Origin: Planktomarina sp.
GTDB taxonomy: Bacteria > Pseudomonadota > Alphaproteobacteria > Rhodobacterales > Rhodobacteraceae
Length of the DNA: 64,000 nucleotides
Reading direction: 5' to 3'
Assembly (NCBI GenBank): GCA_017856985.1
Contig: JAFMEA010000003.1
Location: forward strand, 1-64,000
Part shown: positions 1-8,837 of the stretch, in pieces
Layout of the letters: every line of letters begins with the position of its first letter
How positions within the stretch are numbered: position 1 is the first letter of the stretch
The notes under the pieces: model-generated
What the model saw: the letters and a program-made list of their open reading frames with translations, nothing else
What the model was told of the DNA's origin: nothing
Database searches by the model: none
Program-made: the position numbers and the translations under genes

Positions 1-152
1 TAATGCTCCATAAGCCTTGATTTAAGAGACAAAGGCTGGATCAATTATACAAAAATAAACAGAGAAACGCAGGGCTTAAAATTCAGCACCAAGGGTGTTT
101 CCACTGCAAAAGACTTTCAGTTAAAACTGAGCTTGAAAAGTTTTCATTAATA

Positions 153-752
153 TTATTCTCTTTTGTCGCTTGCAAAGTTACTTAGTAACCGTCCCTGCAT
201 GAGAAGAAATGCAAACAGTGCTGCCGTGAGACCAAAGGTCTTGAAATACACCCACACTTCAGTTGAAAAAGACCTCCATATTGCCTCATTTAACAACGCC
301 AATCCAAAGAAAAAAAGTGCAAATCGACGTGTGAGCAACATCCAGCCTTCGTCTCGCAGCGGTAGCATTTCTTGCATGACTAAACGTAGATAAGATTGTC
401 CTTTTATAAGTCCAAAACCCAAAATTCCACCGAATAAAAGGTAAATAATAGTAGGTTTCATTTTAATGAAACGATCATCATTAAACCAAACCGTTAATCC
501 GCCAAAAACTGTCACTAAAACCGCTGTAATAATTTGCATTGGTGATATTTTTCCAGTGAGCCACCATAAAACAACAGTTGAAATCAAAAGTAACGGAATA
601 AAAAATAAGGTGACAACGATGAAACCCTGATAGTCGCTTCCCCCAATATTGTAGAAGCTATCTTTCATTTTCATATACGCAATAAAGAATGCCACAATTG
701 GACCAAACTCCAGCGACGGTTTAACCCATTTAGGCAATTTATCATCAGACAT
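153..752 (-). CDS. yciB: YciB / septation protein A family inner-membrane protein
   Basis: A 199-residue, very hydrophobic protein with about five or six membrane segments and a short polar N-terminus. The early motif SLEFGPIVAFFIAY and the central motif DRFIKMKPTIIYLLFG are typical of the YciB/IspA (intracellular septation) family. Homologues affect cell-envelope integrity and septation, but the biochemical role is unclear. The ATG was chosen because AAAAGGA lies about 8 nt upstream on the minus strand; an in-frame TTG seven codons earlier overlaps the stop of the neighbouring EamA remnant and has no better signal. It is read in the same direction as ftsY and probably ended a small operon before the gene between them decayed. 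Confidence 0.88.
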   Translation of the reverse strand: MSDDKLPKWVKPSLEFGPIVAFFIAYMKMKDSFYNIGGSDYQGFIVVTLFFIPLLLISTVVLWWLTGKISPMQIITAVLVTVFGGLTVWFNDDRFIKMKPTIIYLLFGGILGFGLIKGQSYLRLVMQEMLPLRDEGWMLLTRRFALFFFGLALLNEAIWRSFSTEVWVYFKTFGLTAALFAFLLMQGRLLSNFASDKRE

Positions 753-769
753 GGTGTATAGTCCTTTTT

Positions 770-975
770 TCAATTTGAAAATTTCACTATCACAGCGCCT
801 ACTGCAATCAAAGCCATCATTATCAATCTATTTGGTGCCACCCAGTCTTTTGGAAAAGTCAGCCAAATAGTACGGCAAATATAATTGAGGTCTCATATAA
901 AATTACTACCTCACGGACCTTATTCAGCCTTGTAGTTAATAGTATTGATCTAAATGAAACAGTTGCCAGAAAGCC
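770..975 (-). pseudogene. Remnant of an EamA/DMT-family transporter (C-terminal fragment, frameshifted)
   Basis: The stretch between yciB and ftsY still translates on the minus strand as the end of a drug/metabolite transporter. One frame gives GFLATVSF followed later by YETSIIFAVLFG; the next frame gives WLTFPKDWVAPN and MMALIAVGAVIVKFSN before a stop. FETSIIFA-LFGW and ALIAxGAVLVK are the usual ends of bacterial EamA proteins. The frame breaks near position 862. Putting back four bases (GGCTG to GGCTGGCTG) restores L-F-G-W-L-T-F, so loss of one unit of a GGCT tandem pair explains the break. The N-terminal two thirds or more are absent. As I recall, an intact EamA gene sits between ftsY and yciB in many Rhodobacterales; that part is memory, not seen here. 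Confidence 0.72.
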
Positions 976-1043
976 ACTTGTCGGACCCCTCATACAAGGC
1001 CTTGACCCTTGAAAGATACCATTCTGTCTTGCATATTCAAAAG

Positions 1044-2222
1044 CTATGATCCCGTCAGAGCGTTGGCAAAGTCTTGCGGGTCAAATGCGTCCAAATCGTC
1101 AATCTGCTCACCAACACCAATAGCGTGGATTGGCAGGGCAAACTTATCAGCTAATGATACCAGCACACCACCCTTCGCTGTGCCATCTAATTTAGTCATA
1201 ATGAGGCCCGACACATCCGCCAGTTTTTGAAATACCTCAACTTGGTTCAGTGTATTTTGACCGGTCGTTGCATCCAGAACTAAAAGCGTATTGTGGGGTG
1301 CAGTCGGGTCTTTCTTTTTTATTACTCGCACAATTTTAGCTAACTCTTCCATCAAATCCGTTCGGTTTTGTAGACGACCCGCCGTATCAATCATCAGTAA
1401 ATCCACACCGTCATTTTCGGCCTGCGTCATGGCGTCAAACGCTAAGCTGGCCGGGTCAGAGCCCTGAGGCGCCGTCAAAACTGGAACTCCAGCCCGGTCT
1501 CCCCAAACTTTAAGTTGTTCAACCGCGGCCGCACGAAACGTGTCCCCAGCAGCTATAACAACCGACTTACCAGCTTTTTTGAACTGGCTCGCTAATTTTC
1601 CAATGGTTGTCGTTTTACCAGAGCCATTCACACCAACCACAAGTATCACTTGGGGGGTCTTTTCATAGATAGGCAATGGCCGAGCAACAGGTTCCATTAC
1701 GCGGACAATTTCTTGAGATAATGCCATTTTGATATCTGCCGTTGAAAGCTTTTTTCCAAAACGCCCTTCCGCTAAGTTGGCGGTAATCCGTACAGCGGTA
1801 TCTACCCCCATATCTGAAGATATTAGTAATTCCTCTAATTGCTCCAGCATATCGTCATCCAAAAGTCGACGTGGGGTGCGCGCAAATATACCAGTTTTTT
1901 CAGGCAGGGGGTTAAGGGACTTTGTGTCAACGTCAAGCGGCTTATTAGGCTCTTCACTTACTGGCGCCTCGAGGCTGCTAGGTATAAAGTTTTTAACCTC
2001 TACTATTTCGTTAAAAGGCGGCGTTGCCCCATCAGATTTAGAAATATTTTCTTGGTCTGCAACATCTATATTCTTGTTAAAATCCCCACTTTTCGTTTCT
2101 GTAGTATTTAGGACTACCTGAGCTTCAGGTTCTGACTTTTCATCAACAATAGCCTCCAAGCCAGCTTCCAACTTCGCCGACGATTTAAAAAGCTTAGCTT
2201 TTAATTTTTTAAAAAAAGACAT
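1044..2222 (-). CDS. ftsY: Signal recognition particle receptor FtsY
   Basis: SRP receptor GTPase, 392 residues. Residues about 1-100 form an acidic, low-complexity A region starting with the basic MSFFKKLKAKLFK; then comes the helical N domain (about 110-185) and the G domain. Visible GTPase motifs are GVNGSGKTT (P-loop, near 197), DTFRAAA (insertion box), DTAGRLQN (near 279) and TKLDGTAKGG (near 343). It docks ribosome-SRP complexes at the membrane so that membrane proteins are inserted during translation. It starts 17 nt after the stop of xseA, so the two are probably co-transcribed. Downstream lies the decayed EamA gene. Confidence 0.98.
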   Translation of the reverse strand: MSFFKKLKAKLFKSSAKLEAGLEAIVDEKSEPEAQVVLNTTETKSGDFNKNIDVADQENISKSDGATPPFNEIVEVKNFIPSSLEAPVSEEPNKPLDVDTKSLNPLPEKTGIFARTPRRLLDDDMLEQLEELLISSDMGVDTAVRITANLAEGRFGKKLSTADIKMALSQEIVRVMEPVARPLPIYEKTPQVILVVGVNGSGKTTTIGKLASQFKKAGKSVVIAAGDTFRAAAVEQLKVWGDRAGVPVLTAPQGSDPASLAFDAMTQAENDGVDLLMIDTAGRLQNRTDLMEELAKIVRVIKKKDPTAPHNTLLVLDATTGQNTLNQVEVFQKLADVSGLIMTKLDGTAKGGVLVSLADKFALPIHAIGVGEQIDDLDAFDPQDFANALTGS

Positions 2223-2239
2223 TTAGATGCTCCAAGTAC

Positions 2240-3793
2240 TCATAATAGCTGGCCTTGCTCTGGTGGCTTTGATTTCTTAGCTTTTTTATCCACCAAAATA
2301 GCGGTTGGAGATACTGGGAGGTGACCATCGATAAATTCAATTTCAAGGATCTTAGCAAGTTTTGCGTCAGCCACTCCAGTTATTAGCAAAGCATCTGATC
2401 GTACAACCGCATATCCGCGTTTCAAAGTCTCACGGTAACCAAGAGTTTCACGTAGGCGATCTGCAGCACCCAATAAACTTCGAAGTTCCATTATAAGGCG
2501 ATCAAAGTTTTTTCTTAAATCCAAGCTACTGTTATTGAGGTCTTTTCGTAATCTTTTTGTACGATCAACCAGAGGTGCAGCCCTCAGACTGGCAACTGCG
2601 ATGTTTAATGTTTGGGTGGCTGAGGTAATCTGGCGAACCAGGGCCGGTTGTAAGCGGTTTCCCATCGTTTGCATTTGTCGGCTTTCATTTTTAAGCAGCT
2701 GTGACACAGAACTAGGTCTAATTTGTGCTGCAGCTTCTCGCAATCTTAGCTGTTGACGTTGCATCAAGCTACGCAAAGCCAGTGGTAATCTACCCTCCCA
2801 AATATCCAGCCGCTGCTGGGGTTGCGTTATTAAATTTTCTGGTCTCGGCAGTGCCCGAGCAACATCGACTAATCGTTGCCTATGGCGGGCCATGATATTG
2901 ACTAAAGCTTGCGCGGCCCGTGCATTCATCGAATTTATTTCTGCAAGTAGCTCGAGGCGCACCGGAACCGCCAACTCAGCTGCAGCGGTCGGCGTCGGTG
3001 CACGCATATCAGATACAAAATCAATTAGAGTAGTATCTGTTTCATGCCCTATTGCCGATATTAATGGTATGATCGACGCCGAAGCTGCACGCGCAACGAT
3101 TTCTTCGTTAAAACCCCAAAGATCTTCAATTGAGCCTCCACCGCGTGCCACAATAATCAAGTCAGGCCTTGGCAGTACTCCTTCTCTTTTTAAGGCATTA
3201 AATCCCTCTATAGCACTAGCAACTTCATAGGCACAGTTACTTCCCTGAACAGCCACAGGCCACACCAAAACCTTTCGAGGAAAACGATCCCGTAATCGGT
3301 GCAAAATATCTCGAATTACTGCACCGGTTGGGGACGTAACTACCCCAATAACTTCAGGTAAAAAAGGCAAAGGATATTTTCTAGTCCGATCAAATAAACC
3401 CTCTGCCTCCAAAACAGTTTTCCGTTTTTCCAGCATAGCCATCAGGGCACCAACACCTGCGACTGTAACATCATCAACATTGAGGTTATATTTTGACTGT
3501 CCTCCAAAGGCTGTCATTTTACCTGTTACGACAACCTCTAGACCCTCTTCTGGTAATACTGATAGTTTTTGAACCTGGCCCTTCCAAGTTGTACAGGCCA
3601 ATGAATTTCTATCATCCTTGACATCAAAATACATGTGGCCAGAACGGGCTAGTACGACCCGCCCAACTTCACCCTTGACCCGAATACGGCCAAATTCAGC
3701 TTCAAGTGAACGTTTAACTGCAGCAGAAATCTCAGATACAGTAAACTCATGCGCATTTTCGCCGTCACGCGGGTCATCAATAAGATCAGACAT
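2240..3793 (-). CDS. xseA: Exodeoxyribonuclease VII large subunit
   Basis: A 517-residue XseA. An N-terminal OB-fold (about residues 14-115, with FTVSEIS and VKGEVG) binds DNA. It is followed by the catalytic core with GVVTSPTGAVIRDI, IVARGGGSIEDLW, AIGHETDTTLIDF and DMRAPTPTAAAELA, all family hallmarks, then a long coiled-coil segment. With the small subunit XseB, not in this window, it degrades single-stranded DNA in repair. It is transcribed away from purD with about 70 bp between the starts, and leads into ftsY. Length is at the upper end for the family and no catalytic motif is missing. Confidence 0.97.
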   Translation of the reverse strand: MSDLIDDPRDGENAHEFTVSEISAAVKRSLEAEFGRIRVKGEVGRVVLARSGHMYFDVKDDRNSLACTTWKGQVQKLSVLPEEGLEVVVTGKMTAFGGQSKYNLNVDDVTVAGVGALMAMLEKRKTVLEAEGLFDRTRKYPLPFLPEVIGVVTSPTGAVIRDILHRLRDRFPRKVLVWPVAVQGSNCAYEVASAIEGFNALKREGVLPRPDLIIVARGGGSIEDLWGFNEEIVARAASASIIPLISAIGHETDTTLIDFVSDMRAPTPTAAAELAVPVRLELLAEINSMNARAAQALVNIMARHRQRLVDVARALPRPENLITQPQQRLDIWEGRLPLALRSLMQRQQLRLREAAAQIRPSSVSQLLKNESRQMQTMGNRLQPALVRQITSATQTLNIAVASLRAAPLVDRTKRLRKDLNNSSLDLRKNFDRLIMELRSLLGAADRLRETLGYRETLKRGYAVVRSDALLITGVADAKLAKILEIEFIDGHLPVSPTAILVDKKAKKSKPPEQGQLL

Positions 3794-3864
3794 TGTGATA
3801 CCTTGTTAGTATATTTAATGCAGCTTAGAACGACAGTTAACAAAGGCCAAGAGGAGTATAAGCT

Positions 3865-5127
3865 TTGAAAATCCTAATCTTGGGCGGCGGTGGTCGCGAA
3901 CATTCTTTAGCTTGGGCCGTAGCGCAAAATCCAAAATGTGACCAGCTGTTTGTTGCTCCAGGAAATCCCGGAACAGCTAAAATTTCTCAATGTGTGGCTC
4001 TTAACATTTTAGATGGTAGCGCCGTATTAAAATTTGTCAGGGCAAACTGTATTGATTTTGTTATTATTGGACCTGAAGCGCCACTTGTTGCCGGCGTGGC
4101 CGATATACTTCAAACTGCAAACGTATTGTGTTTTGGTCCAAGCCAAAAGGCAGCGCAACTTGAGGCCTCCAAGCTTTTCACTAAGTCGATTTGTGATGTA
4201 GCTAACGTTCCAACAGCAAATTATCGGCACTTCACAGAAATACAAAATGCCAAGGATTATGTGCAACTGGTAGGCGCGCCTATCGTCATAAAGGCGGACG
4301 GGTTAGCTGGAGGCAAAGGGGTTACAGTCGCAATGACTTTGCAAGACGCATTAAACGCTCTTAATGATGTTTTTGAAAGTAAACTTGATAATTCTGGCTG
4401 CGAAGTAGTTATTGAAGAATTTATGGAAGGTGAGGAAGCCTCCTATTTTGTTTTATGTGATGGCAATGAAGTTTTAGAGATAGGTACTGCACAAGATCAC
4501 AAACGCGTGGGCGATGGCGACACAGGAGAAAATACTGGTGGCATGGGCGCCTATAGTCCAGCTCCAATTTTAAATGCAAAGGTAGCAGAAAGGGCTATGT
4601 CAAACATAATTAAACCCACACTTGCGGAATTAGTACGGCGCGGAACACCATATAGAGGCGTACTCTACGCCGGACTAATGATAAAAGACGAAAAACCCAG
4701 GCTAGTTGAATATAACGTACGCTTTGGTGACCCCGAATGTCAGGTCTTAATGATGCGACTTGGCGCCCAGGCACTTGACCTGATGCTCGCTTGTGCCGAA
4801 GGCCACCTTTCTAATATCACTGTAAACTGGGCTAAAGACCATGCCTTGACTGTTGTAATGGCCGCAAAAGGCTATCCGGGCGCCTATAATAAAGGTAGTA
4901 TAGTCAGAAATTTACATAATTTACCTATGTCGTCCAAAACAATGTGCTTTCACGCTGGTACTACCAAATCTGATGATTTGATTCTGGCCAATGGTGGTCG
5001 AGTTTTAAATGTTACAGCCCGCGCTGCTACGCTTCTAGAAGCTCGTAACCAGGCCTATAAAATGGTAGCTGAAGTTGATTGGCCTGACGGCTTCTTCCGC
5101 AACGACATAGGGTGGCGCGCACTTTAA
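3865..5127 (+). CDS. purD: Phosphoribosylamine-glycine ligase
   Basis: GAR synthetase, 420 residues, joins glycine to phosphoribosylamine using ATP in the second step of purine synthesis. N-terminal GGGGREHSLAWA, ATP-grasp motif KADGLAGGKGV, and EYNVRFGDPECQ are all present, with the normal domain order (N, A, B, C). The start is TTG, supported by GAGGAG 8 nt upstream; no ATG gives a complete N-terminus. The gene diverges from xseA and converges with the ferredoxin gene, whose stop lies about 30 bp downstream. Other purine genes are not adjacent, except purA about 10 kb away. Confidence 0.97.
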   Translation: MKILILGGGGREHSLAWAVAQNPKCDQLFVAPGNPGTAKISQCVALNILDGSAVLKFVRANCIDFVIIGPEAPLVAGVADILQTANVLCFGPSQKAAQLEASKLFTKSICDVANVPTANYRHFTEIQNAKDYVQLVGAPIVIKADGLAGGKGVTVAMTLQDALNALNDVFESKLDNSGCEVVIEEFMEGEEASYFVLCDGNEVLEIGTAQDHKRVGDGDTGENTGGMGAYSPAPILNAKVAERAMSNIIKPTLAELVRRGTPYRGVLYAGLMIKDEKPRLVEYNVRFGDPECQVLMMRLGAQALDLMLACAEGHLSNITVNWAKDHALTVVMAAKGYPGAYNKGSIVRNLHNLPMSSKTMCFHAGTTKSDDLILANGGRVLNVTARAATLLEARNQAYKMVAEVDWPDGFFRNDIGWRAL

Positions 5128-5159
5128 CTGTGCCTTTGAACACACAGATCTTAATAATA

Positions 5160-5522
<363 letters not shown>

Positions 5523-5706
5523 TTAATTTCAAAATTTCTAGTCTAATTTTTTCTTTTATTCTGAAAACCTGGTCCCTAAATTTAGATGGAGCCAAAGATA
5601 ATAAGAAATAATTATAAATGCTTTTAATTACATAATTTTTATATCATGGAGCTAATTTACTCTGACGCTAAAATATTCAGAAATTTACTTGTGCTTTGCT
5701 ATATTT

Positions 5707-5721
5707 GTTCTATTTTTGTTC
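5707..5721 (+). promoter_or_regulatory. LexA (SOS) operator, GTTC-N7-GTTC
   Basis: A perfect direct repeat GTTC-TATTTTT-GTTC, which is the published consensus of LexA binding sites in Rhodobacter and Caulobacter relatives. It ends one base before the ATG of the OB-fold ORF and overlaps the likely start-site region (a TATATT hexamer lies just upstream), so LexA binding here would block transcription directly. The seven-base spacer and the neighbouring gene both match how dnaE2-type mutagenesis cassettes are controlled in this class. Confidence 0.8.
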
Positions 5722-5722
5722 T

Positions 5723-6091
5723 ATGAATCTTTCGTCTCCAAATAAATGGCCCCAGCCACCAGCTGCATTGCCTAATTCCATGCTAGATTTACCACCCAAT
5801 GGCGCACAAGTTGTTGTTGCTGGTTTGGTGTTAGTCAGGCAGAGGCCCGGAACTGCTAATGGCGTCATCTTTATAACACTTGAAGATGAGACAGGTATTT
5901 GTAACGTTATTGTTTGGCGTAAACTTTATGAACCTTACCGACGCGCAATAATTTCAGGACGTATGCTTCGCATAACCGGACGAATTCAGCGAGATGGCGA
6001 TGTGTGCCACATAATTGCTAAAAAAATAGAGGATATTTCCTCTATGTTAGACGAATTACTACGAAGCCAAGAAGGTGCCACAGGTACATAG
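5723..6091 (+). CDS. Stand-alone OB-fold protein equal to the C-terminus of DnaE2 (error-prone polymerase); probable truncated remnant
   Basis: A 122-residue ORF whose body matches the last domain of DnaE2/ImuC: VVVAGLVLVRQRPGTANGV, then FITLEDETGICNVIVW, then GRIQRDGDVCHIIAKKIEDIS. In the polymerase this is an OB-fold nucleic-acid-binding domain after about 1000 residues of polymerase, all missing here, as are imuA and imuB. The ORF has no stop, frameshift or missing core strand, so it may still be made. No Shine-Dalgarno is visible before the ATG, and a promoter overlapping the SOS box would give a nearly leaderless message. An in-frame TTG nine codons upstream is an alternative start but would place the operator inside the coding region. 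It is either a fossil of an internal deletion or a retained small SOS-induced DNA-binding protein. Confidence 0.75.
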   Translation: MNLSSPNKWPQPPAALPNSMLDLPPNGAQVVVAGLVLVRQRPGTANGVIFITLEDETGICNVIVWRKLYEPYRRAIISGRMLRITGRIQRDGDVCHIIAKKIEDISSMLDELLRSQEGATGT

Positions 6092-6134
6092 AATTAAATT
6101 ACATGTCGCAGGATGTTAAAAACTAAATCATTCT

Positions 6135-7619
6135 TTATTTTTGAATTGTGAGGGCTAGAAACCTTGGATCACTATTGCGTCGTACCAAAAGCAACATAGT
6201 TTTACGGCCGCCTTCTATTGTCGCAGTTACCTGCTCTTCAAATTCAGAAATAGCAGTAATTTTGTTTTGCCCCGCCTCAACTATCAAATCACCAGAGCGC
6301 AATCCTTTTTCATATGCTTCAGATGTTTCAATAACATCCATTACAACCACACCCTCCAACTCATCCTTTAATCCAAGACCCGAACGAATTTCGTCTGTCA
6401 GGTTAGACAAGGTAATACCTAGATCTTTGAAGGTTTTCTGAGGTTCGGGTGCAGTTTCTTTTTTGGGAACATCTTCGGACGAGGCAAGTTTTTCATCATC
6501 ACGTAAGCCTAGGGTAACACTTAGAGTTACTTCCTTACCATTCCGTACCACGATAACATCCACGGCCTTACCAACTTCGGTTTTGCCTACGGTCTGTACT
6601 AGATCTCTTACGCCCTCAACCTCACGCCCATCAAACACCATTATGACATCATTTTGTTTCATTCCCGCATCTTTAGCAGGCCCATCAGGTACGCCTGAGA
6701 CCAACGCTCCAGCTACCTGATCCACGCCATCAATACTTTCAACGAGATCTTCGTCCAAATCCTGAATACGCACACCCAACCATCCTCGCCGGATCTCACC
6801 AAACTCAATCAGTTGATCTACGACACGACCAACCACATTAGAGGCCATAGAGAAGCCTATTCCGATCGATCCTCCATTGGGCGATAAGATGGCTGTATTT
6901 ACTCCTACCACATCCCCCTCTAAATTAAACAATGGGCCACCAGAGTTTCCTCTGTTAATAGCAGCATCGGTCTGTATGTAATCGTCGTAAATGCCAGCTA
7001 AAGCTCTGTTCCGTGCTGACACTATTCCTGCTGACACAGAAAAACCTTGCCCCATTGGATTACCCATTGCCACCACCCAATCACCAACTCGGGCGATGTC
7101 ACTGTCTCCAAAACCTACAAACTCAAGAGGCACATCTGGCTCCACCTTTAATACCGCAATGTCAGTATTTTTATCTGTACCAATTACTTTTGCTGGCAGC
7201 ACTTTGCCAGAAAAAAACTCTATCTGAATTTCATCAGCTCCATCGATTACGTGATTATTTGTTACAATGAAGCCACTGGGTGAAATTACAAAGCCTGAAC
7301 CTAGCGCAGAAGAACGGCGTGGCCTTAGATTTCCACCGCGGCGGCGGTCATCAAATTCTTTAAAAAATTCCTCAAATGGCGAGCCTTCGGGCACGATGCC
7401 GCGCGGAGCCTGATTTGCCTTGCCTGCAGTCACAGTAGTTGTTGTGATATTTACCACTGATGGGCTAATTTTTTCAGCTAAGTCAGCAAAGCTATTTGGC
7501 ATCATTTGTGCGAAAGAGTGGGTCGCCTGAAGGAAAAATATTAAAAAAACCAAAAAGGAAATCCACATGTTTCGATTTTGACAGGAGGTATTAGGCGCTA
7601 GTGTAACAACGGATTTCAT
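6135..7619 (-). CDS. Periplasmic Do-family serine protease (DegP/DegQ/MucD type)
   Basis: A 494-residue trypsin-like protease with two C-terminal PDZ domains, exported to the periplasm for protein quality control. The catalytic triad reads His123 (NNHVIDG), Asp153 (NTDIAVLKV) and Ser226 (GNSGGPLF). PDZ1 lies near residues 275-365 and PDZ2 near 395-490. The hydrophobic signal core FLVFLIFFLQATHSFA is preceded by an unusually long N-region; the upstream ATG was kept because GAGGAG lies 7 nt before it while the internal Met18 has no ribosome site. It follows hflK-hflC-DUF2065 after a 148-bp gap, a linkage common in Rhodobacterales that puts membrane and periplasmic proteolysis together. Confidence 0.96.
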   Translation of the reverse strand: MKSVVTLAPNTSCQNRNMWISFLVFLIFFLQATHSFAQMMPNSFADLAEKISPSVVNITTTTVTAGKANQAPRGIVPEGSPFEEFFKEFDDRRRGGNLRPRRSSALGSGFVISPSGFIVTNNHVIDGADEIQIEFFSGKVLPAKVIGTDKNTDIAVLKVEPDVPLEFVGFGDSDIARVGDWVVAMGNPMGQGFSVSAGIVSARNRALAGIYDDYIQTDAAINRGNSGGPLFNLEGDVVGVNTAILSPNGGSIGIGFSMASNVVGRVVDQLIEFGEIRRGWLGVRIQDLDEDLVESIDGVDQVAGALVSGVPDGPAKDAGMKQNDVIMVFDGREVEGVRDLVQTVGKTEVGKAVDVIVVRNGKEVTLSVTLGLRDDEKLASSEDVPKKETAPEPQKTFKDLGITLSNLTDEIRSGLGLKDELEGVVVMDVIETSEAYEKGLRSGDLIVEAGQNKITAISEFEEQVTATIEGGRKTMLLLVRRNSDPRFLALTIQK

Positions 7620-7767
7620 CAGTAACTCCTCTTTACAAACAACTTACTTATGCAGGTGGACAGCCGTACGATTGTCCGAACCTAAAGATAGTACAAAAAA
7701 AGATTAACTCAATAGTATATACTGTCGCGCGGGGCACTTAAGGGTCTAATAAAATTAAAATGAAAAG

Positions 7768-7953
7768 TTAGGAAACCAATACTACTAAAACAAAACCGGC
7801 AACTACCAATAGAGCCCCAATCTTTCTTCGATCCACTATAGACAACAAATCCAGCGCTTTAAGAACATCTTTAATAACGTTAGGGGCCAGTAAATATACC
7901 AGCCCCTCTACAATTAATACAGCGCCAAGGCCAAATACTAATTTTTCAATCAC
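7768..7953 (-). CDS. DUF2065 small membrane protein
   Basis: A 61-residue protein with two membrane segments (residues about 5-22 and 43-60) joined by a short loop with DRRKIGALLVVAGF, the signature of the DUF2065 (YjeT) family. Its start overlaps the hflC stop by 4 nt (ATGA type), so it is translated with the HflKC pair. The function is unknown; its position suggests an accessory part of the HflKC membrane complex, which is inference. Confidence 0.9.
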   Translation of the reverse strand: MIEKLVFGLGAVLIVEGLVYLLAPNVIKDVLKALDLLSIVDRRKIGALLVVAGFVLVVLVS

Positions 7954-8837
7954 TTATCTTTTCGCGGCGAAGAAGATTGAAGGTAATTCAAAAACTCATG
8001 ATCGGGCGGTATGATCAAAGTTGAATTTTCAGCCTTTATCGAAGTTTCATAGGCCCTTAAAGATCTATAAAAATCAAAGAACTCCGGATCAGCTCCAAAA
8101 GCTTCTGCCAAAATTCTTGTCCGCTCGGCATCAGCCTCACCTTCGATTATCAGTCCATCTTTACGCGCCTCTGAAAGTAGCTCTTCATAAGTACGATCAG
8201 CGACGGCAGTGACGCGTTGAGCCGCTTCTCGGCCACGCGCGCGCTCATCAGTTGCCTCACGCTCCCTTTCAGCAATCATTCGTTGCAGTGTCGCGTCGAA
8301 GTTTTGCTCAGGAAGGTTCGTTTGGCGCAGTCTTACGTCAACTACGTCTAGTCCAAGGTCTTTAGCACGAAATTGTGCAGCTACCCGGATGCTTTCCATC
8401 AGGGACGCTCTTTCTGGCGACAGAATTGCGTTGGAAGTAACGCCATCCGCACCTAGAACTGCCCGGATTTGGCCATCTAAAATGTCGTTCAGCTGAATAC
8501 TGGCCTCACGCTCACCACCCGCACCCATGGCCTGCCTAAATTGCACGATATCAACTATCCGGTACATAACAAAGGCATCCACCTCAAGGCGCCGATCATC
8601 GGCCGGTGTTACCTCAATAAGTGGAGTTTCAAGTTGCAGAATTCGATCCTCGAATCGAACTACTTGATCCAACCACGGAAATTTAAAGCCCAGACCAGGC
8701 TCTGTCTTGACTTGCTTGATCTGACCAAATCGTAGTACCAGCGCCTTCTCGCGCTCATCCACAATAAAGATAGACATCAAACCCACAACCACAATTACCA
8801 CGGCAGATATAACTGCTATACGAAATTTCATTGACAT
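7950..8837 (-). CDS. hflC: HflC, SPFH-domain protease modulator subunit
   Basis: A 295-residue SPFH/prohibitin-domain protein with one N-terminal membrane anchor (residues about 6-26) and a periplasmic body. VDEREKALVLRFG, a long heptad-rich stretch (RMIAEREREATDERARG) and the C-terminal YRSLRAYETS are typical. With HflK it forms a large cage around FtsH and limits degradation of membrane substrates. Its first base overlaps the hflK stop and its end overlaps DUF2065, indicating tight translational coupling. Confidence 0.96.
   Translation of the reverse strand: MSMKFRIAVISAVVIVVVGLMSIFIVDEREKALVLRFGQIKQVKTEPGLGFKFPWLDQVVRFEDRILQLETPLIEVTPADDRRLEVDAFVMYRIVDIVQFRQAMGAGGEREASIQLNDILDGQIRAVLGADGVTSNAILSPERASLMESIRVAAQFRAKDLGLDVVDVRLRQTNLPEQNFDATLQRMIAEREREATDERARGREAAQRVTAVADRTYEELLSEARKDGLIIEGEADAERTRILAEAFGADPEFFDFYRSLRAYETSIKAENSTLIIPPDHEFLNYLQSSSPRKDK

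Noticed and set aside
1..150. A plus-strand frame open from the TAA at position 1 to a stop at 150
   Set aside because: It has no start codon, an in-frame stop at its first position and no recognisable product; it is short enough to be open by chance.
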